From Chelonoidis abingdonii (lineage: Eukaryota > Chordata > Testudines > Testudinidae), in the NCBI RefSeq assembly GCF_003597395.2, contig NC_133770.1, forward strand, positions 17,892,373 through 17,956,372: DNA of 64,000 nucleotides. Direction: 5' to 3'. This document shows positions 11,326 to 24,227 of this stretch, piece after piece. The position numbers and the translations under genes were made by a program. The first letter of the stretch is position 1, and each line of letters starts with the position of its first letter. Below the pieces are notes generated by a model, which made no database searches, was not told the origin of the DNA, and was given only the letters and a program-made list of their open reading frames with translations.

Positions 11326-14300
11326 CATGAGTTCAGCCAACAGACATACTTTACACGGAATCAGTATTGTTATCATTAATGAAAAGAGAATTCCTCATGA
11401 ACTAAAACAATATGACATAGGGCCACCCCACCTGGAGTTTGCTCTGCATGGCAGGTGCACCTGCCTTTGTTTCCCTTTCAGAGTCCCCTGAAACAGTCCA
11501 AACATTTTTTCTCAGTGCCAGTAGTCTTGTGGGGCTAAGTTATTACCTAGGCAAGCCCCCCATGCACACAAGTCCCAATACCGTAGTGCAGACAACACAT
11601 CAAATGCAGCCCTGGTGCCCTCACCACACCTAGCTCTCCAGCACCGCCCTGGCTCCCCAGCATAGTCCTCTCACCTCTCTTTGCCAGGACAACCGCCCCA
11701 GCCCTTCCGACTGGAGTGCACTCCCACTCTTCCCAGCGGAAACCCCCACAGCCTCTCTGCTGGGATCATCCTTGCCATGGGAGCAGGCCTCATGCTCCCT
11801 GGATTTCTCTTCAGTTCTGGGTCCAGCTCTATGGCCCTGGATATATCAGCGGGTAAGCTCATCTTGCCTTCGACCCTCCAGCCCTGGCTCTCTGGCTGGG
11901 GGACACCAGCCAGCAAACCCCTCTTTTGCTGCTCTCTTCTCTTCAGTCTTCTCCCAGGAACCACATTCTGCTTCCTTCTGGGACTCCTCCAGTCCCTTGG
12001 TTTCTGGCAACTCTCACCAGCTTTTCCTGACTAAACCAGTCTTCTCTGATTCATTGGGACCCTGCCCTCTCAGGTCTCTCCCTGATCTTCTATAGTATCC
12101 TGCTGCTGACCCACCCTCTTAACTGGCCAAATAGGAGCACCTGTTCTGGTACGGGGAGACGGATCTACTTCATTTACAGAGGCCAGCCGCCCTGCAACAC
12201 AACCTCTTTATTCAAGGATGGAATTTTTTCCCTCCCCATCTATCTCACCCACACCTTTCTGATTTAGTTCATCAGTTCTTTAACTTCTTGACTCTCATTA
12301 CAGTCCCCGAAGCACTGCAACATGCTTCTGCACTTTTTCTCCAAGGCAATAATTTTTTGGGTAACATACGGCACTATAGAAAAATTGGAATAAACTGATG
12401 AAAAATAGGTCTGTGGTTTATAACAAAGCATATAAAGTGTAAAGTACCAGGTGAGCTAATCTTTCATTATAAAAATATTCACTTTAGGAATACTGGCATA
12501 TTAGAGTACAAGAGCATCAACTGACACAAAGGAACAAGTACTCCAGTACTATATCTGCTTAATTCTTTAGAACATAGAAAATGTACATTACCTTAATTCT
12601 CCAACATTTCACGAGTCAGACACAAGACATAAATAATACTCTTACAAACTCCTGGCAACTGACAACTGATTTTAAGGCGAAGAGTTTGTAAGGATACATG
12701 TCTAAGTTAATTGCTACATACACATTCTTAAAGTCAGACCAATCCACATCCTCAGAGAAACATCCATCTGCATGGCCAACTGAAGGTATAGTGATGGGGA
12801 GAAATGGCTATTTCATTTGCAATATAAAAGAGAAACTGTCAGGTCTACAAAAGACGCCAGTTGATTGGGGGTAGCTATTGCCAAGTATTTTATGCAGCAA
12901 GGCTTAAAAAAAAAAAAAAGGAAAAAGAGAGAGAGAGAAAGATTTCCAACATAATGTACAGAGAAGAAAGATTTTACAACCCCTACTGAAGACAGAGGTC
13001 CAATGACCTCTTGTTCAGCACTCAAAATTTATATGAATAATAGGGTTTCCTTGGAAAAAATTTACAGAGCTGAGCTATCAAAGATGCATTTATACTGTCA
13101 CTGCTTTACAGCTCTGCTTTAAAAATGTCCTTGCTATATATTGAAATATATAGCTCCAGATATGGGAAGACATGGCATACAAGAGGTTAATAGTTGTGTA
13201 GGGTAGAATGCATAGTGGATACCTACATCAGTACATTAAGGTGATAGGCAATATTGTGAGAATGCACAGATGAGTTTTAATATCTACTAGACTTCCAATC
13301 TCTATCTATGTATGTTACTAATGTCTCTGAATAGTAAAACTATAACTATTATAAGGTTGAAAACACTGTGACAAAGTCACTTTTAGAGACCATACATTCA
13401 CTGAATATATAATCTAGGACGCTGTACTGGGGGCAAATGGTACTGAATGTGAGGTTCTGAAACCATGCATCCTACAATCTGAAGCTTTGCAAACTGCAGC
13501 TGCATGCCCTTGTCTTATAACTACCACACAACCAGTGGCATAATTGCATATCCAACATTCAAACTGTACAGATTAAGAATGCAGGCAAGAGAGATTTGGT
13601 AGGATTTATCCTTAGAACATTAACAATTTCCAGCCAGATTAACCCTTTAGAAGATGTCCACAGATCTCTCTCATGTCAGGCTGGTGGTGGGGTGATGGAG
13701 GAATGTGTGTGCGCGCGCGTGCGTGAGAAATAAATTAATGAGATCAATGAAAAGATTCAAAATGTTACTCAAAACGTTGAATTATCAAGTTGTAATAAAT
13801 AACAGTGTTAGTGACACTTAAGGCCTCAAGTTTCTGCTTTAAAATATCCATACAAAAAGGTATATAATGAATGATAAAAGTAGATTTAGAGTGCATCCTT
13901 CTCCAAATTTTATGCTGATTCCTGAGATGTCAGATAGTGGATTCCTCATCAGTTTTCACAAAAGAATGGAAAATAGGATGATAAGAGAAGAACAAGATCT
14001 AAATAACTCTGAGAAGTACTGAAAAATGCCGAAAACATGCTGATTTACAGTATCACATAAAGAAACGGGGGGAGGGGGATGGAAGCCCTAATTACATTTA
14101 ATTGAACCCTTCAAATCCATCTGCTAAAAATACGTTAGCAATGAAAAGCATTTGGCAGCTACACAAACACACACTTTATAAACAAGATGGCATATATCAT
14201 CTGAACCATATAAAAAATGAAGAATATCAACATTTATTAAATTGATAAGATGAAGAGATAAAGCAGTCAGAAGTAATAAATCCTCACAGGTTGTTTTTGC

Positions 14301-14669
14301 CATAGCTGCTGACTAGAAAACTTACTTTTCCAGCAACAGAAGCCAAAACTTCTCTAAAATTGGACAAGTTATGGCCAAGAACAAGTATGTAGTTATTGTA
14401 ACTGACTGACTTTTCTGAGGGAAGTGTTCAAAAACAATGAATTAGATGTTTTCAATGCTGTGATACATAAAAGCTTCCAAAACCAATGTTACTTTGGTTT
14501 TTTACTGCAAAAATATTTCATCAGCACATTAGAAAAAAAAAATCAAATTATCAAGACAGTGTAAGTGTCTTTTTCCATCACCACACTGTACATTCAAAGA
14601 TAATAAGAGACTAAAGGAAGGTACAGAGTTTTCAAGATGACCCAACAAAGAATAGATGAAATTACATTA
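11326..14669. other. Intron stretch with a GC/CT-rich segment
   Basis: About 11425-12180 is C/T-rich and carries overlapping open frames on both strands without recognisable domains. It may be a worn LTR fragment, but no TG...CA ends or duplication could be fixed. 12945-14669 is ordinary AT-rich intron with a short GT/GC microsatellite at about 13704-13726. Confidence 0.4.
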
Positions 14670-15175
14670 GATTCTCAGGAACTGTGTGTCTTGAACTCTG
14701 GTCCACAGGGCTATTTGGAGCTAGCTGGTTCCAACCTGCCACGAGGAACCTGCTAACTGTTGTCAGAATAGAAGCTGATCTCAGATAAAGGACCTCAGTC
14801 CTGGGAGCTGATTGGCAGAATGCTGAAGATTCTGATTGGTACACAGCTCCTATTTAAACCTAGCACAGGAACAGGAAGTCATCTATGCAACTGGATCCAC
14901 TGTGCTCTGGACTGTATGCCTTTTGCTTCCTGCTCCCGCTATGCGGGCTTGACTTCCTGGTATCCCAACTTGGTCTCACTCTTTTTACCGAGCCAAGGTT
15001 CTGCTGCCAAGTTCATCTCCTGGTAACCTGACCCTTGCCTGCATCCTGACACTCGGACTTTCGGTTTGCCCTCTGGTTTGCCTTGGACTCTAAGTTCCTG
15101 GTATCTGACCCAGCCTGAATCCCGACTCCTGCTTTGACCGCCACGTCAGACCGCCCATATTTAAGTCAGGACACA
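14670..15175 (+). mobile_element. Probable solo LTR (boundaries approximate)
   Basis: A U3-like block has inverted CCAAT motifs (GATTGGCAGAATG, TGATTGGTACACAG), then a TATA-like CTATTTAAACC at about 14848, then a C/T-rich R/U5-like block with repeated CTGACCC/CCTGACTCC motifs. This layout fits an LTR retrotransposon terminus. Exact ends and the target duplication were not resolved, and no internal region adjoins it. Confidence 0.5.
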
Positions 15176-15835
15176 GCTAAAGGTGATGGCATATGGGGCT
15201 CCTCTCAGAACATTCAACGCTGCTGCAGGGATTAAAAATGGCAAGCTGTCAAAGAAAGCATGAAATTATTAGGAACCAGAAGTTTTACAGTTTGCTGGAC
15301 TGAAGGAAAGTCCTTGTACAGTGCTATAAACTAGTTAGAAAGTTCAGGTTTTGTTTACAGCTCATTCAGTTTGAAACTTACTTAACTCATTAGGTTCATT
15401 AGCTCCAATCTGACACTGTAACATGACTCATTTCTTTATACTTTAAAAAAAGAAACTAGAAATCCATGCAAGAGGCAGCTTCTCTCTTTCACTCACTGTT
15501 GGGAAACCACCTCCCCAAATGAGCAGAACCAGCATTTTTTAATTCTACTTCTATTCTCCCCATACTGCCCTTGGTTGTCATCTTTGTTGTTGTTGTTGTT
15601 GTTACACCATAGACCTGCTAGCCCTTGAATACTACCATTAACCTAAGGGAAGTGTACTGAACTCAGGACTTAAAATGTCTTTCTAGACAAACAGGAAATG
15701 CAACTGGTTTATTGTTCAGAAATAAGTATCATGAGAAACTGATTCAACAGAAATTATAGAACTGCCACCACAAGAGTTTACTGGGTACCTACTCCACATT
15801 ACAAAAAGGTCCACTGATTGAGCAGGATTGGAATA
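15176..15835. other. Intron sequence, nothing recognised
   Basis: Ordinary intron with a (GTT)n run near 15583-15602. Confidence 0.5.
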
Positions 15836-15843
15836 TATGCAAA

Positions 15844-15965
15844 TAGGGTGACCAGATGTCCCGATTTTATAGGGACAGTCCCAATATTTGGGGCTCTCTC
15901 TTATATAGGCAGCTATTACCCCCCACCCCGTCCCAACTTTTCACACTTGCTGTCTGGTCACTCTA
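15844..15965. mobile_element. 122-bp hAT-like MITE with 8-bp TSD
   Basis: The terminal inverted repeats are TAGGGTGACCAGA and TCTGGTCACTCTA. A perfect 8-bp duplication, TATGCAAA, lies at 15836-15843 and 15966-15973. TIR and TSD length fit hAT. Confidence 0.93.
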
Positions 15966-15973
15966 TATGCAAA

Positions 15974-17699
15974 GCAAAGGTTACCACATGTATGTATCTC
16001 AGTTCAAGGTGTTGCACGCTAACTTAATTTTCAATGTATGCTGTAAAAAAAGGATAAAAGTAAATCTGATAAAAGTAGCATAAGCTAAAATTATAGAACA
16101 AAAGCTTGGTTTTGTCCATACATTATCAAAACAAAGTACCTGATCCTTAGAGTGGCTGAGACCCACCAATGCTCATTGGCTTCATGGGAAGTTGAGGATC
16201 AGGACCTAAAAGCTAGGGCAATAAAAGGATTGTTGGCTCTGTCCTCACTGTTAAAAATATTCTTGATTGCAAAAAGCGCCTTTATGAAAAAATTGCATCC
16301 ACTATGTTAACAGATTTCCATTACTAAGGTGCTTTGGAAAAATATTCATCCAAAAACAGAGAAAAAAAATTAATTGAAGAGAAGATTATGACATGGGTTC
16401 TGATCCAGCTGCTACCAATAGCAAATCAAAGGATATATATAATGCCACATTTTATAATTATTTCACAGCCTTTAGTACTCTTAATTAAAGTGAACATGTA
16501 TGGAACAATAGGTTTATGAAGAAATATTGTGGATTTTAGAGAAGAGGTCAAAATTATGACTTAGAATGGAAACTTATATGCAATCAGAATTCAGTAAAAT
16601 ATTAATGTTACCATTCCAAAACTTATTTTGGATAAAATGACAGACTTTATACTTTGCACGGCTCTGTGTATTTCTTTTAGCTTTTAAAATGTTAGCTGAG
16701 AAACAACAGAATGCAGTGAATGATTTTCATTTATAATAATGTACTGTACCAGGTAGATGACTCACCTGTTCTATTTTATTGACCTTGCACAATTTAATCT
16801 ATACAGAATAGTATATAATAGTATATAGTATAGGCTATATAAACTGTTATCTTACAAATGGTTCAGCTACTGAAAATTGTTGTGATGGACTCATATTAGA
16901 GGAATAAAGAGAATAATACCTTATGGTCCTGGCATTAATAAGACCTCGAAGAAACCTGAGTGTAAATGGTGGTTAATGAGACATGCTATTGTTGTTTTGA
17001 CAAGCATCATCGGTTGCTCTGTGATCTGATAAAAGCCTAGTAATGCTTATGAGCACACATCACTATCAGGATATCTAATATCAGGTCCAATGTTTTCGAA
17101 GTATTGTAGATAATTAAGAAAAATTAAACACACCAACATGTTGACAAAGGAGAGTAAGCAATGTTCCATTATATGACTGCTTTAAAAAGGTACTATGTTA
17201 TTTGCATGTCCAGCAGGACCCATTATTTTCTAATCTTTTAAATTTTGTATTAACAATGCCAGATATAGGGAGATGATTCAAAGCTGATAATGAGCAGGAC
17301 AACCAGAGATTGGTTATTTTAAACTTGAAGATTTAATAAAAAATTAAACAACAAAAAAAAGGAGATTAAAATTCAAATTGCTCTAGCTTAGATTTTAATT
17401 GCACTGTAATTGTAATTTTCTTTTACCACTATAACTTACTATATGAAACATTTTGAAGCACCAGCAAACTCTAATGTAATTTAAAAGGCAAACTTGAAAC
17501 CTGAGAAAACATTTCCTTACCTTAGTTTATTTAAAAACAAACAAACAAGACCAATGCCTGCCTATGTCAGGCTTTTGGTGCTTTGATATCTTTAAAAACT
17601 CACAATATTATGAAGTACAGTATATATTACATACAAAAAAAAATCACATGTGAAAATAATGCCATTGTTGCAAAGTCAAGCACTGAAAATTTAGCAAAT
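15974..17699. other. Intron sequence with one small palindromic fossil
   Basis: AT-rich. 16139-16206 has CCTGATCCT and AGGATCAGG ends around a CATTGGCTTCATGGG core, the same palindrome type as 39382-39453. Nothing else was identified. Confidence 0.5.
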
Positions 17700-18395
17700 A
17701 CCAGAATTAAGGTTGACAGAATGCATTATGAGTACATGTAATTAAATGCAGCAGGTATTTAATCGCAAGATCACGTACTATTTTTTCCACAGGACTCCAA
17801 CCTCATTCAGTGCACAGGATCGATGGTGCTCAATGAATAGATATTACTCATTACTTCTTTTTATCCTTCTATTAATGTGTGGACCCTATGCTGTACTGAA
17901 AGTACACCATCCAAACTGTGCACTGAATACTAAATTATTAATTTCCTAACGGGCATGTCTTTAGTGCATTCTCTGTACTGTCAGTTATGAAAGTATAATA
18001 AATTTATCTTTACAACCTCTCTGTAAGGTGAAGGGGCATTATCCCTATTTTATAGATGGAGAAGTGAGGCAGAGAGAAATTAAGGCTAAAATTGACAACA
18101 GTATACACTAGTTTTGGGTGCCCATTTTGATATATCTAAAGAACCTGATTTTTACAGAGTACTTAGCATTTTTATAGCCCTATATATCTGAAGCTGTGAA
18201 GTTGCAACTTAGGTAAATCAGGTCAAAGGTGTCTGAAGCTGGTCATACAGAAAATTTGGCGCATATAATTAGTGACCAACTGTGAACGTTTTGTCCTAAG
18301 TGACCTGCCAACATCACACGTAACCTTAATTCTGGCATATACTAACTTCAGTACTTAAGTTTCCAATCTTAACATTATTTTTAACAGTTTTTATA
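17700..18395 (+). repeat. Unclassified dispersed repeat, 3' end (copy C), with a MIR fragment in the middle
   Basis: 17700-17830 (CCAGAATTAAGGTTG ... TTTTTTCCACAGGACTCC) and about 18245-18395 (CGTAACCTTAATTCTGGC ... AACTTCAGTACTTAAG) match the 3' portion of the 32215-32415 copy. About 18003-18090 (CTTTACAACCTC...TATCCC...GATGGAGAAGTGAGGC) is MIR SINE in reverse orientation. Confidence 0.6.
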
Positions 18396-18749
18396 TAAAA
18401 TTTCATTTTTTTTTTTAAACAAAGCAAAATGAAAATTATATTCTGTGAAACCATATTGACCACCACATGGATCATCAGCAAAGCTGGGTCCTTTAGAGCC
18501 ACAACACAGATTTCAATCACTTGGGCTAATGGACTATCTGGATGCCTACTGGCAGCAGTGGTAGACTGTTATTTTCCAAGTAGACCAGTCCATGGGGTTG
18601 GGGAATGACACACTCACTTACCACGGGTTTACACAACTATTTGCAGACAGCAGACACCTCAAGAATCCTGGATTCGATCCCAGATTCTGGAGGGAAACGT
18701 GCTCTAGTAGTCATAGGCCATTCTGCTCCTGTCTACCTCACCTGACTCC
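18396..18749. other. Intron sequence, nothing recognised
   Basis: No repeat or coding feature was identified up to the target duplication of the gypsy element. Confidence 0.5.
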
Positions 18750-18754
18750 TGCTC

Positions 18755-18967
18755 TGTAGAGATATATTTGTAGAAGATTATAATTTAGAGACACTCCCTC
18801 ACAAGGGACAGTATTATGAACATAGAAATTTGGAGATGTGTACCCTGGAGGTGGGGATTGGGAGCACAATGTGACTATGTGCAGCAGTTCACCTGAGAGG
18901 CTCTCCAGTTTGTTTTATTCCTTTCTCATTCACTGATTCATTATTTAATGAACCCAAGATCGTTACA
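18755..18967 (+). repeat. 5' LTR of the gypsy element
   Basis: It starts TGTAGAGATATATTTG and ends ATCGTTACA. It is homologous to 28040-28250 throughout. Compared with the 3' LTR it lacks the few bases that contain the AATAAA signal. Confidence 0.92.
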
Positions 18968-19129
18968 TGGTGTCTGAAGTGCTGAATGAGAAGGAAACTG
19001 CAGTGATTTTGAAGTTAACCTGGGTTTGCAACTGAAAGCAGAGACAAAGGGAGGCACCAAAGAAGCACATGGAGCACCAGGCACAGAGGCTTTTGCATGT
19101 ATTTGGTGAGCGCAACAGTAGCTTGACTA

Positions 19130-19870
19130 GGTTAAGAGGGGGAAAAAGCCAAAAATTGATGTATTGCAACCTCCATCCAGTCTTCACTTGTCAGGCAATG
19201 CTGCGAAGAACCTGAAAAAATTCAGATGGAGATCTGAATTGTATTTAGCAGTCACAGGGGCAGAGGAGAAAAATGATAAAGTGAAACCATCCATCTTATT
19301 GTATGTTACTGGGGATGAAGCATTGGATATTCATAATAAATTTAGGTTTGAAGAAGGTGAAAGCATGAAGTTCAGTAAAATATTGACTAAATTTGAGGAA
19401 CACTGCATGCCAAATAAGAATGAAACCTTTGGGAGACCCAAATATTATATGCATGCAAGAAACAATCATTTAATACCACAAATGATTCTGTGTGTTAAGA
19501 AAGAGACTGATACGGAAGGAGATTTAACTTAAGAAAAAGCTCTCCAAATATGCAGGGCAGCAGAAACTGAGAAAGTACAAGCCAGAGAGCTGAATTCACC
19601 AGAAGGGGTTATCCAGGTACTAAGTTCAAAATAATATAGCCAGAAGAGGTCAAATCAAAGAGTGGAACCTCTAGCTATGAATACCACTGCTAGGGGGAAG
19701 ACTGGTTTTCAGATGGTCATGTGGAAGTTGTGGATCACTGCATGCCCCCAAACAGTGTGTTGCCTTTGTAAAACTCTGTCATAAATGTGGGGAAAATAAT
19801 CATTTTGCAAAATTCTGCAGATCCCAAATGCAGAAAAGTCAAGTGCATTCAGTTAAAGACACTCTTGTTG
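19130..19870 (+). pseudogene. Ty3/gypsy gag remnant
   Basis: The frame 19164-19532 begins shortly after the start region and carries the retrotransposon capsid-like motif LSGNAAKNLKKFRWRSELYL, then LLYVTGDEALDI. It breaks at 19532. A zinc-knuckle-like region (CLCKTLSHKCGENNHFAKFC type spacing, about 19757-19812) follows in another frame. Gag forms the particle that packages the element RNA. Stops and frame changes make it nonfunctional. The start is taken near the first homologous residues because no clear ATG context is seen. Confidence 0.8.
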
Positions 19871-22336
19871 AGGAGTTTTTCTGTAGACGAACTGGGATCT
19901 AGCAAGCATGATGAGAGGGACTGGATACTGTCTGTGACTGTGAATGGAATAATTATTCCACTGAAACTGGACACAGAAGCTCAGGTTTATATCTGAACAA
20001 GATTATAAAAGACTGAAAATAAGACCAAAACTGGCACCAACAAAAATAAAAGTAACTGGTTATTCTGGAACAAATATACCACTGAAGGAAAAGTGAATTG
20101 CTAGCAATAACCTTTTAAAAAAAAATGTACAGGCTCGGTTTCATTGTAGGGCTAAAGGAGGTGACATCAATTTTAGGCCTGGCTGCATGTGAGAAATTCA
20201 ATCTGCTAACATTGGCACTGCTCTCATTACAAGATCATATTGAACTGGCTATGAGGTACTCTTTCAGGAATATCAAAGGTTGGGTTGCTTGCAGGATGTA
20301 CATACAATCTGGATAAACCAGCAGGTCCCTCCAGGTCTCTATCCATGTAGAAAGATGCCATTTAGACTTGGGTTTATCACAGAGTGTGAGTTTGCAAGAA
20401 TGGAAACAATACAAGTAATACAAAAAATTGAGGTGACAACATAATGGGTGAGCTCCCTTGTCATTGCGGAGAAAAGTAACTGTCAGCTACACATATGCTT
20501 AGATCCCAGAGACCTCGACAAGGCTATATAAAGAACATTTCAAACTATCAACCAGAGAAGAAATTATGGCTCAATTTGCAAATGCTAAATATTTCAACAA
20601 ATGGGATGAATCCTCAGGTTTTGGCAGATAAAATTAAATGAAGAAAGCTCAAAGTTATGCACATTTAATACCCCATTTGGGTATTATGCTCATGCTTACC
20701 TTTCGGCAAAGTTTCAGCACCAGGAGTGAACCACAAAACCAGACATAAGATCTATGAACATATTAATGGTGTTGACACCTCAATGGATGACATCATCATT
20801 TCGGCCTCAATGAAAGGGGAGTATGATTGTAGACTTTGTGATGTCCTGGATACAACTACTGATACAAACCTCAAAGTAAATATGGAGAAATGTGTTTGAG
20901 GGATTACAGAACTGACTTTTGCTGGAGCCATAATTTCTAAGAAAGGTATAAAATCTAATAAGAGGAAGATTTCAGCCACTGAAATGATGCTACATCCCCC
21001 AGTCAAAGAAAGATGTCCATGGTTCCTGGGAATGGTTAATTATCTTGGAAACTTCATACTTAATCCACCAAACCAGCAGCTTTGAGAAAATTCCTAGAGA
21101 ATAAAAATGAATGGTATTAGGGTGCAGAACAGGAGGCACCATGAGAAGGTTTAAAACAACTAATTCAAGAGCCAGTGTTGAAGTTCTAGGCACCAGGAAG
21201 GCCTATTAAAGTTTCAGCAGATGCTTCATAGTCTGGGTTAGGTGCGGTGATTTTACAGAAGCATGAAAGTTGTTGGCAACCAGTGGCATATGCATCCAAA
21301 TCACTGACTGAGGCAGAAACCAGATACACACAGATCAAGAAGGAGCTCTTAGGAATGTTGTTTGCCTGTGAGAGATTCAATCAGTATATTTATGGCTAGA
21401 CAGTGGAAGTTGAAAAGGACCACAAACCCCTGATAGTGCTATTTAGCAAACCGCTAAATGACTGTACCTTAAAGACTCAAAGAACGATGATAAAGCTGCA
21501 AAACTATAATTTGGTTGTGACCTACACGCCTGGTAAATTCGTGTTCACTGCAGATGCACTTTAAAGTCTTTGCCACTGGTCTGGAGAGACAGAGCTGCAA
21601 GCCTACGCAGATCTGATTGTAAAGTAAATTCCCATAGCTAACAGGACACTACAATAAATAAGAGAGGAAATCGAGAAAGATGAACTGTTGGGAATCCTTA
21701 AAGAAGTGATAATTAAAGTGTGGCCTGAAGAAATAAGCAGTTGCTGTCCAAGTATAACAGAGCACTGGAACTGCAGGCATGAACTTACTGTGATAGATAA
21801 GGCGATTTTCAATGGCAGTAAGGTTGTAATTCCAATGAGCCTTCAAAAAGAAATGCTATGGAAGACGCACAAGGATCATTTAGGAATTGAGAAGTGCAAA
21901 CAATGAGCACGAGAGGTGTTGTATTGGCTGTGGATCAATCACAACATCGCTACTGTAATAGGAAACTGTTTTTCCTACTTGAAATACAAGCCATGCCAAT
22001 AAGAACAGCCTCAGACTTCATCCAGTTCCACAAAGACCTAATAAGATTAACAACACTGACTTATTTACTTGGCAATCAAAGGATTATTTAATAGTCCCAG
22101 ATTATTAATCTCTGTATCCAGAAATCTGTACATTGAACAGTACTGATAGTAAGTCAGTGATAGCCGGCTTGAAGGGAAACTTCTCCAGACATGGAATGCC
22201 ATATGATGTCTTTAGTGACAATGGGCCACAATTTTCCAGTGCAGATTTTGGGCAATTTGCCATAGATTGGGATTTTCATCACAAAACATCAAATCCAAAT
22301 TATCCCCAATCAAATGGACTTGCAGAAAGGTCTATA
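19871..22336 (+). pseudogene. Ty3/gypsy pol remnant (protease, RT, RNase H, integrase N-terminal part)
   Basis: The protease active site reads LKLDTEAQV, with Glu where the family has Gly (19960-19990). RT remnants run about 20125-21100, including an altered MDDII in place of the Tyr-x-Asp-Asp box (near 20785) and NMEKCV. RNase H is about 21200-21580, with SADAS, a stop, GLGAVILQKH, YASKSLTEAETRY and ERFNQYIYG. Integrase begins about 21690 with a HHCC-like region, reaches FSDNGPQFSS (22215-22245) and NYPQSNGLAERSIQ, and is then cut by the Tigger-like insertion. Many stops and frameshifts; no activity expected. Confidence 0.88.
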
Positions 22337-22465
22337 CAGTAACTCCTCCCTTAACGTTGTAGTTATGTTCCTGAAAAATGAGACTTTAAAGAGAAATGAA
22401 TCCAATTTCCCCATAAGAATTAATGTAAATGAGGGGGTTAGGTTCCAGGGAAATTTTTTTCATCC

Positions 22466-22522
<57 letters not shown>

Positions 22523-23255
22523 AAGTTTTAAACAAACAATTTAATACTGGTACACAGTGATGATGATTGTGAAGCTTGGTTGAGGTGGAGGAGTCAGAAG
22601 GTGAGATATTTCCCTTAATGCTAAATGATGAACTAGCAATTGGCTGAGCCCTCTAGGGTTAATGCTCTCAGTCTACAAGGCAGCAGGAATGGAGGGAGAT
22701 ATGCACATTTCCCCTTTAAGTACACTGCCTTGTTAATTAGATCAGTTTGCTGAGACCAGCAGCTGCTGCTGCAAGCTCCCTCGGTTCTAAGCCCTGGTGT
22801 GTCCCCCCTGCTCTATGGAAGATGGGGTAAGTGGAGTGCAGGAGCAGGGGTGAGAGGGACACGTTGACATTAGCCCCCCTCTTCCTTACCTCCCCACGCA
22901 CAGCAAGCAGGAGTCTCGGGGAGCAGCTCCAAGACAGAGGGCAGGAGCAGCACATGGCAGTGCGGGGGGGCGGGGAGGGGGCGCAAAGGACAGCTGCAAT
23001 TGCTAGCCTGCTGGGCAGCTGCTGCACAGGGAAGTTAGGGGAGCGAGAAGCTGATAGGGGGCTGCCGGTCCACCCTTGTTCCAAGCCCCCACCAGCTAGC
23101 TGCAACGGGCTGCTCTTTCTGCAAGCAGTGGACAAAGCAGGCGGCTGCCAAACAACATTAGAAGGGAACATTACCCAACTTTAAATGAGCATGTTCCCTA
23201 ACTAATCAGCAACGAAACAAAGTTAACCAGGACGACTTTAAGTGAAGAGTTACTG
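22337..23255. mobile_element. Tigger-like (Tc1/mariner) nonautonomous transposon, TA target
   Basis: The ends CAGTAACTCCTCCCTTAA and AAGTGAAGAGTTACTG are inverted repeats. TA flanks both sides (22335-22336, 23256-23257). Removing one TA plus the insert rejoins the integrase reading at CAGACAGTAAAG without loss, so the empty site is exact. The interior is GC-rich (22740-23170) with overlapping open frames that show no domain. It carries a (CT)n(CA)n tract. Confidence 0.92.
22466..22521. repeat. (CT)n(CA)n microsatellite
   Basis: CT dinucleotides pass directly into CA dinucleotides inside the Tigger-like insert. Confidence 0.95.
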
Positions 23256-23930
23256 TACAGACAGTAAAGATCCTTATGAAAAAGACTTTTGACAGTGGGG
23301 GTGATTTGTATAAAGTGTTACTGGTTTACTGAAGTGCACCCCTGGAGAAAGGCTTTTTCTCCAGCTCAGCTGTTAATGGGAAGAAGGATCATATCTAATT
23401 TACTAATTATTGATAACTTCCTGAAATCTCATAACAATGAAACCATATAGAAGATGAAAGAAAATCAGAAGTGGAAGCAGAAATATTATTTTGACAAAAG
23501 AGCGCATGATTTCCCATCTCTTAACCCAAGTGATAGAGTATGCCTGACGAATCATACCTCTAATACTTGTGCCAAAGGGGTACTATTAAAGACCAGCTGC
23601 ATCCAAGAACTTATGTAGTCTAGACAGACCACAGGGGATGCATTTTGACGTAATTGAAGGGATCTACGAGTAATCCCAGAAAGTTCCAACACATGGACAG
23701 TAGATGTGGACGCTGGCATTTCTCATCTGACTGATCTTTTATTATCAACAAACAAAGGAGAAACTGTCAAGGAACAAGAGAACAACTCAGACTCTAATGA
23801 AAGGCTGATATTGAGAAGATCAGAATGGGAGATTAAAACATCCTGAAAGACTCCTAGAGACTTGCTAATGTTACCGGTTTTGAGGAAAGTGAGCAGTAAA
23901 GACTCGCTCAAGAATGATGTGCTGGTAACC
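23256..23930 (+). pseudogene. Ty3/gypsy integrase C-terminal remnant
   Basis: It continues the integrase after the Tigger-like insert: SAPLEKGFSPAQLLMGRR (about 23332-23388) and KYYFDKRAHDFPSLNPSDRV (about 23485-23540) are typical post-catalytic integrase motifs. Stops interrupt both sides. No envelope-like gene follows; downstream sequence soon meets the antisense LINE. Confidence 0.8.
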
Positions 23931-24227
23931 TCGTCTCTCTAGGCGGTTGACACATTGGATTTAAGGAAATGTTCTAGATGGGTTGAGAATTAAATGCATA
24001 AGTTATTAGATAGTTGTTAGCTGTGTGTGAATAAAAATAAAAAAATAAAAATTCCCCTCTCACGCCAATGGGTGGTATGTGTCTTCCTCAACCTCGGGTC
24101 CTCTACCAGAGGCCTGGGAGTCTGAGGGTTCCGAGCAGTATCTTAGCTGTTCCTAGCACTGCATTCTTCTGGACAGAGAGCTCTGATGTTGTTCCTGGGA
24201 TCTGGAGCCACTCACCCAGCTTAGGAG

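Noticed and set aside
11671..12095. Open frames of 97-117 codons in a C/T-rich block
   Set aside because: Both strands are open, there is no recognisable family and no splice signals, and the block is probably worn LTR or compositional.
22737..23184. Overlapping open frames of 117 and 144 codons on both strands
   Set aside because: They lie in the GC-rich interior of the Tigger-like insertion. They have no domain, and their length is explained by composition.
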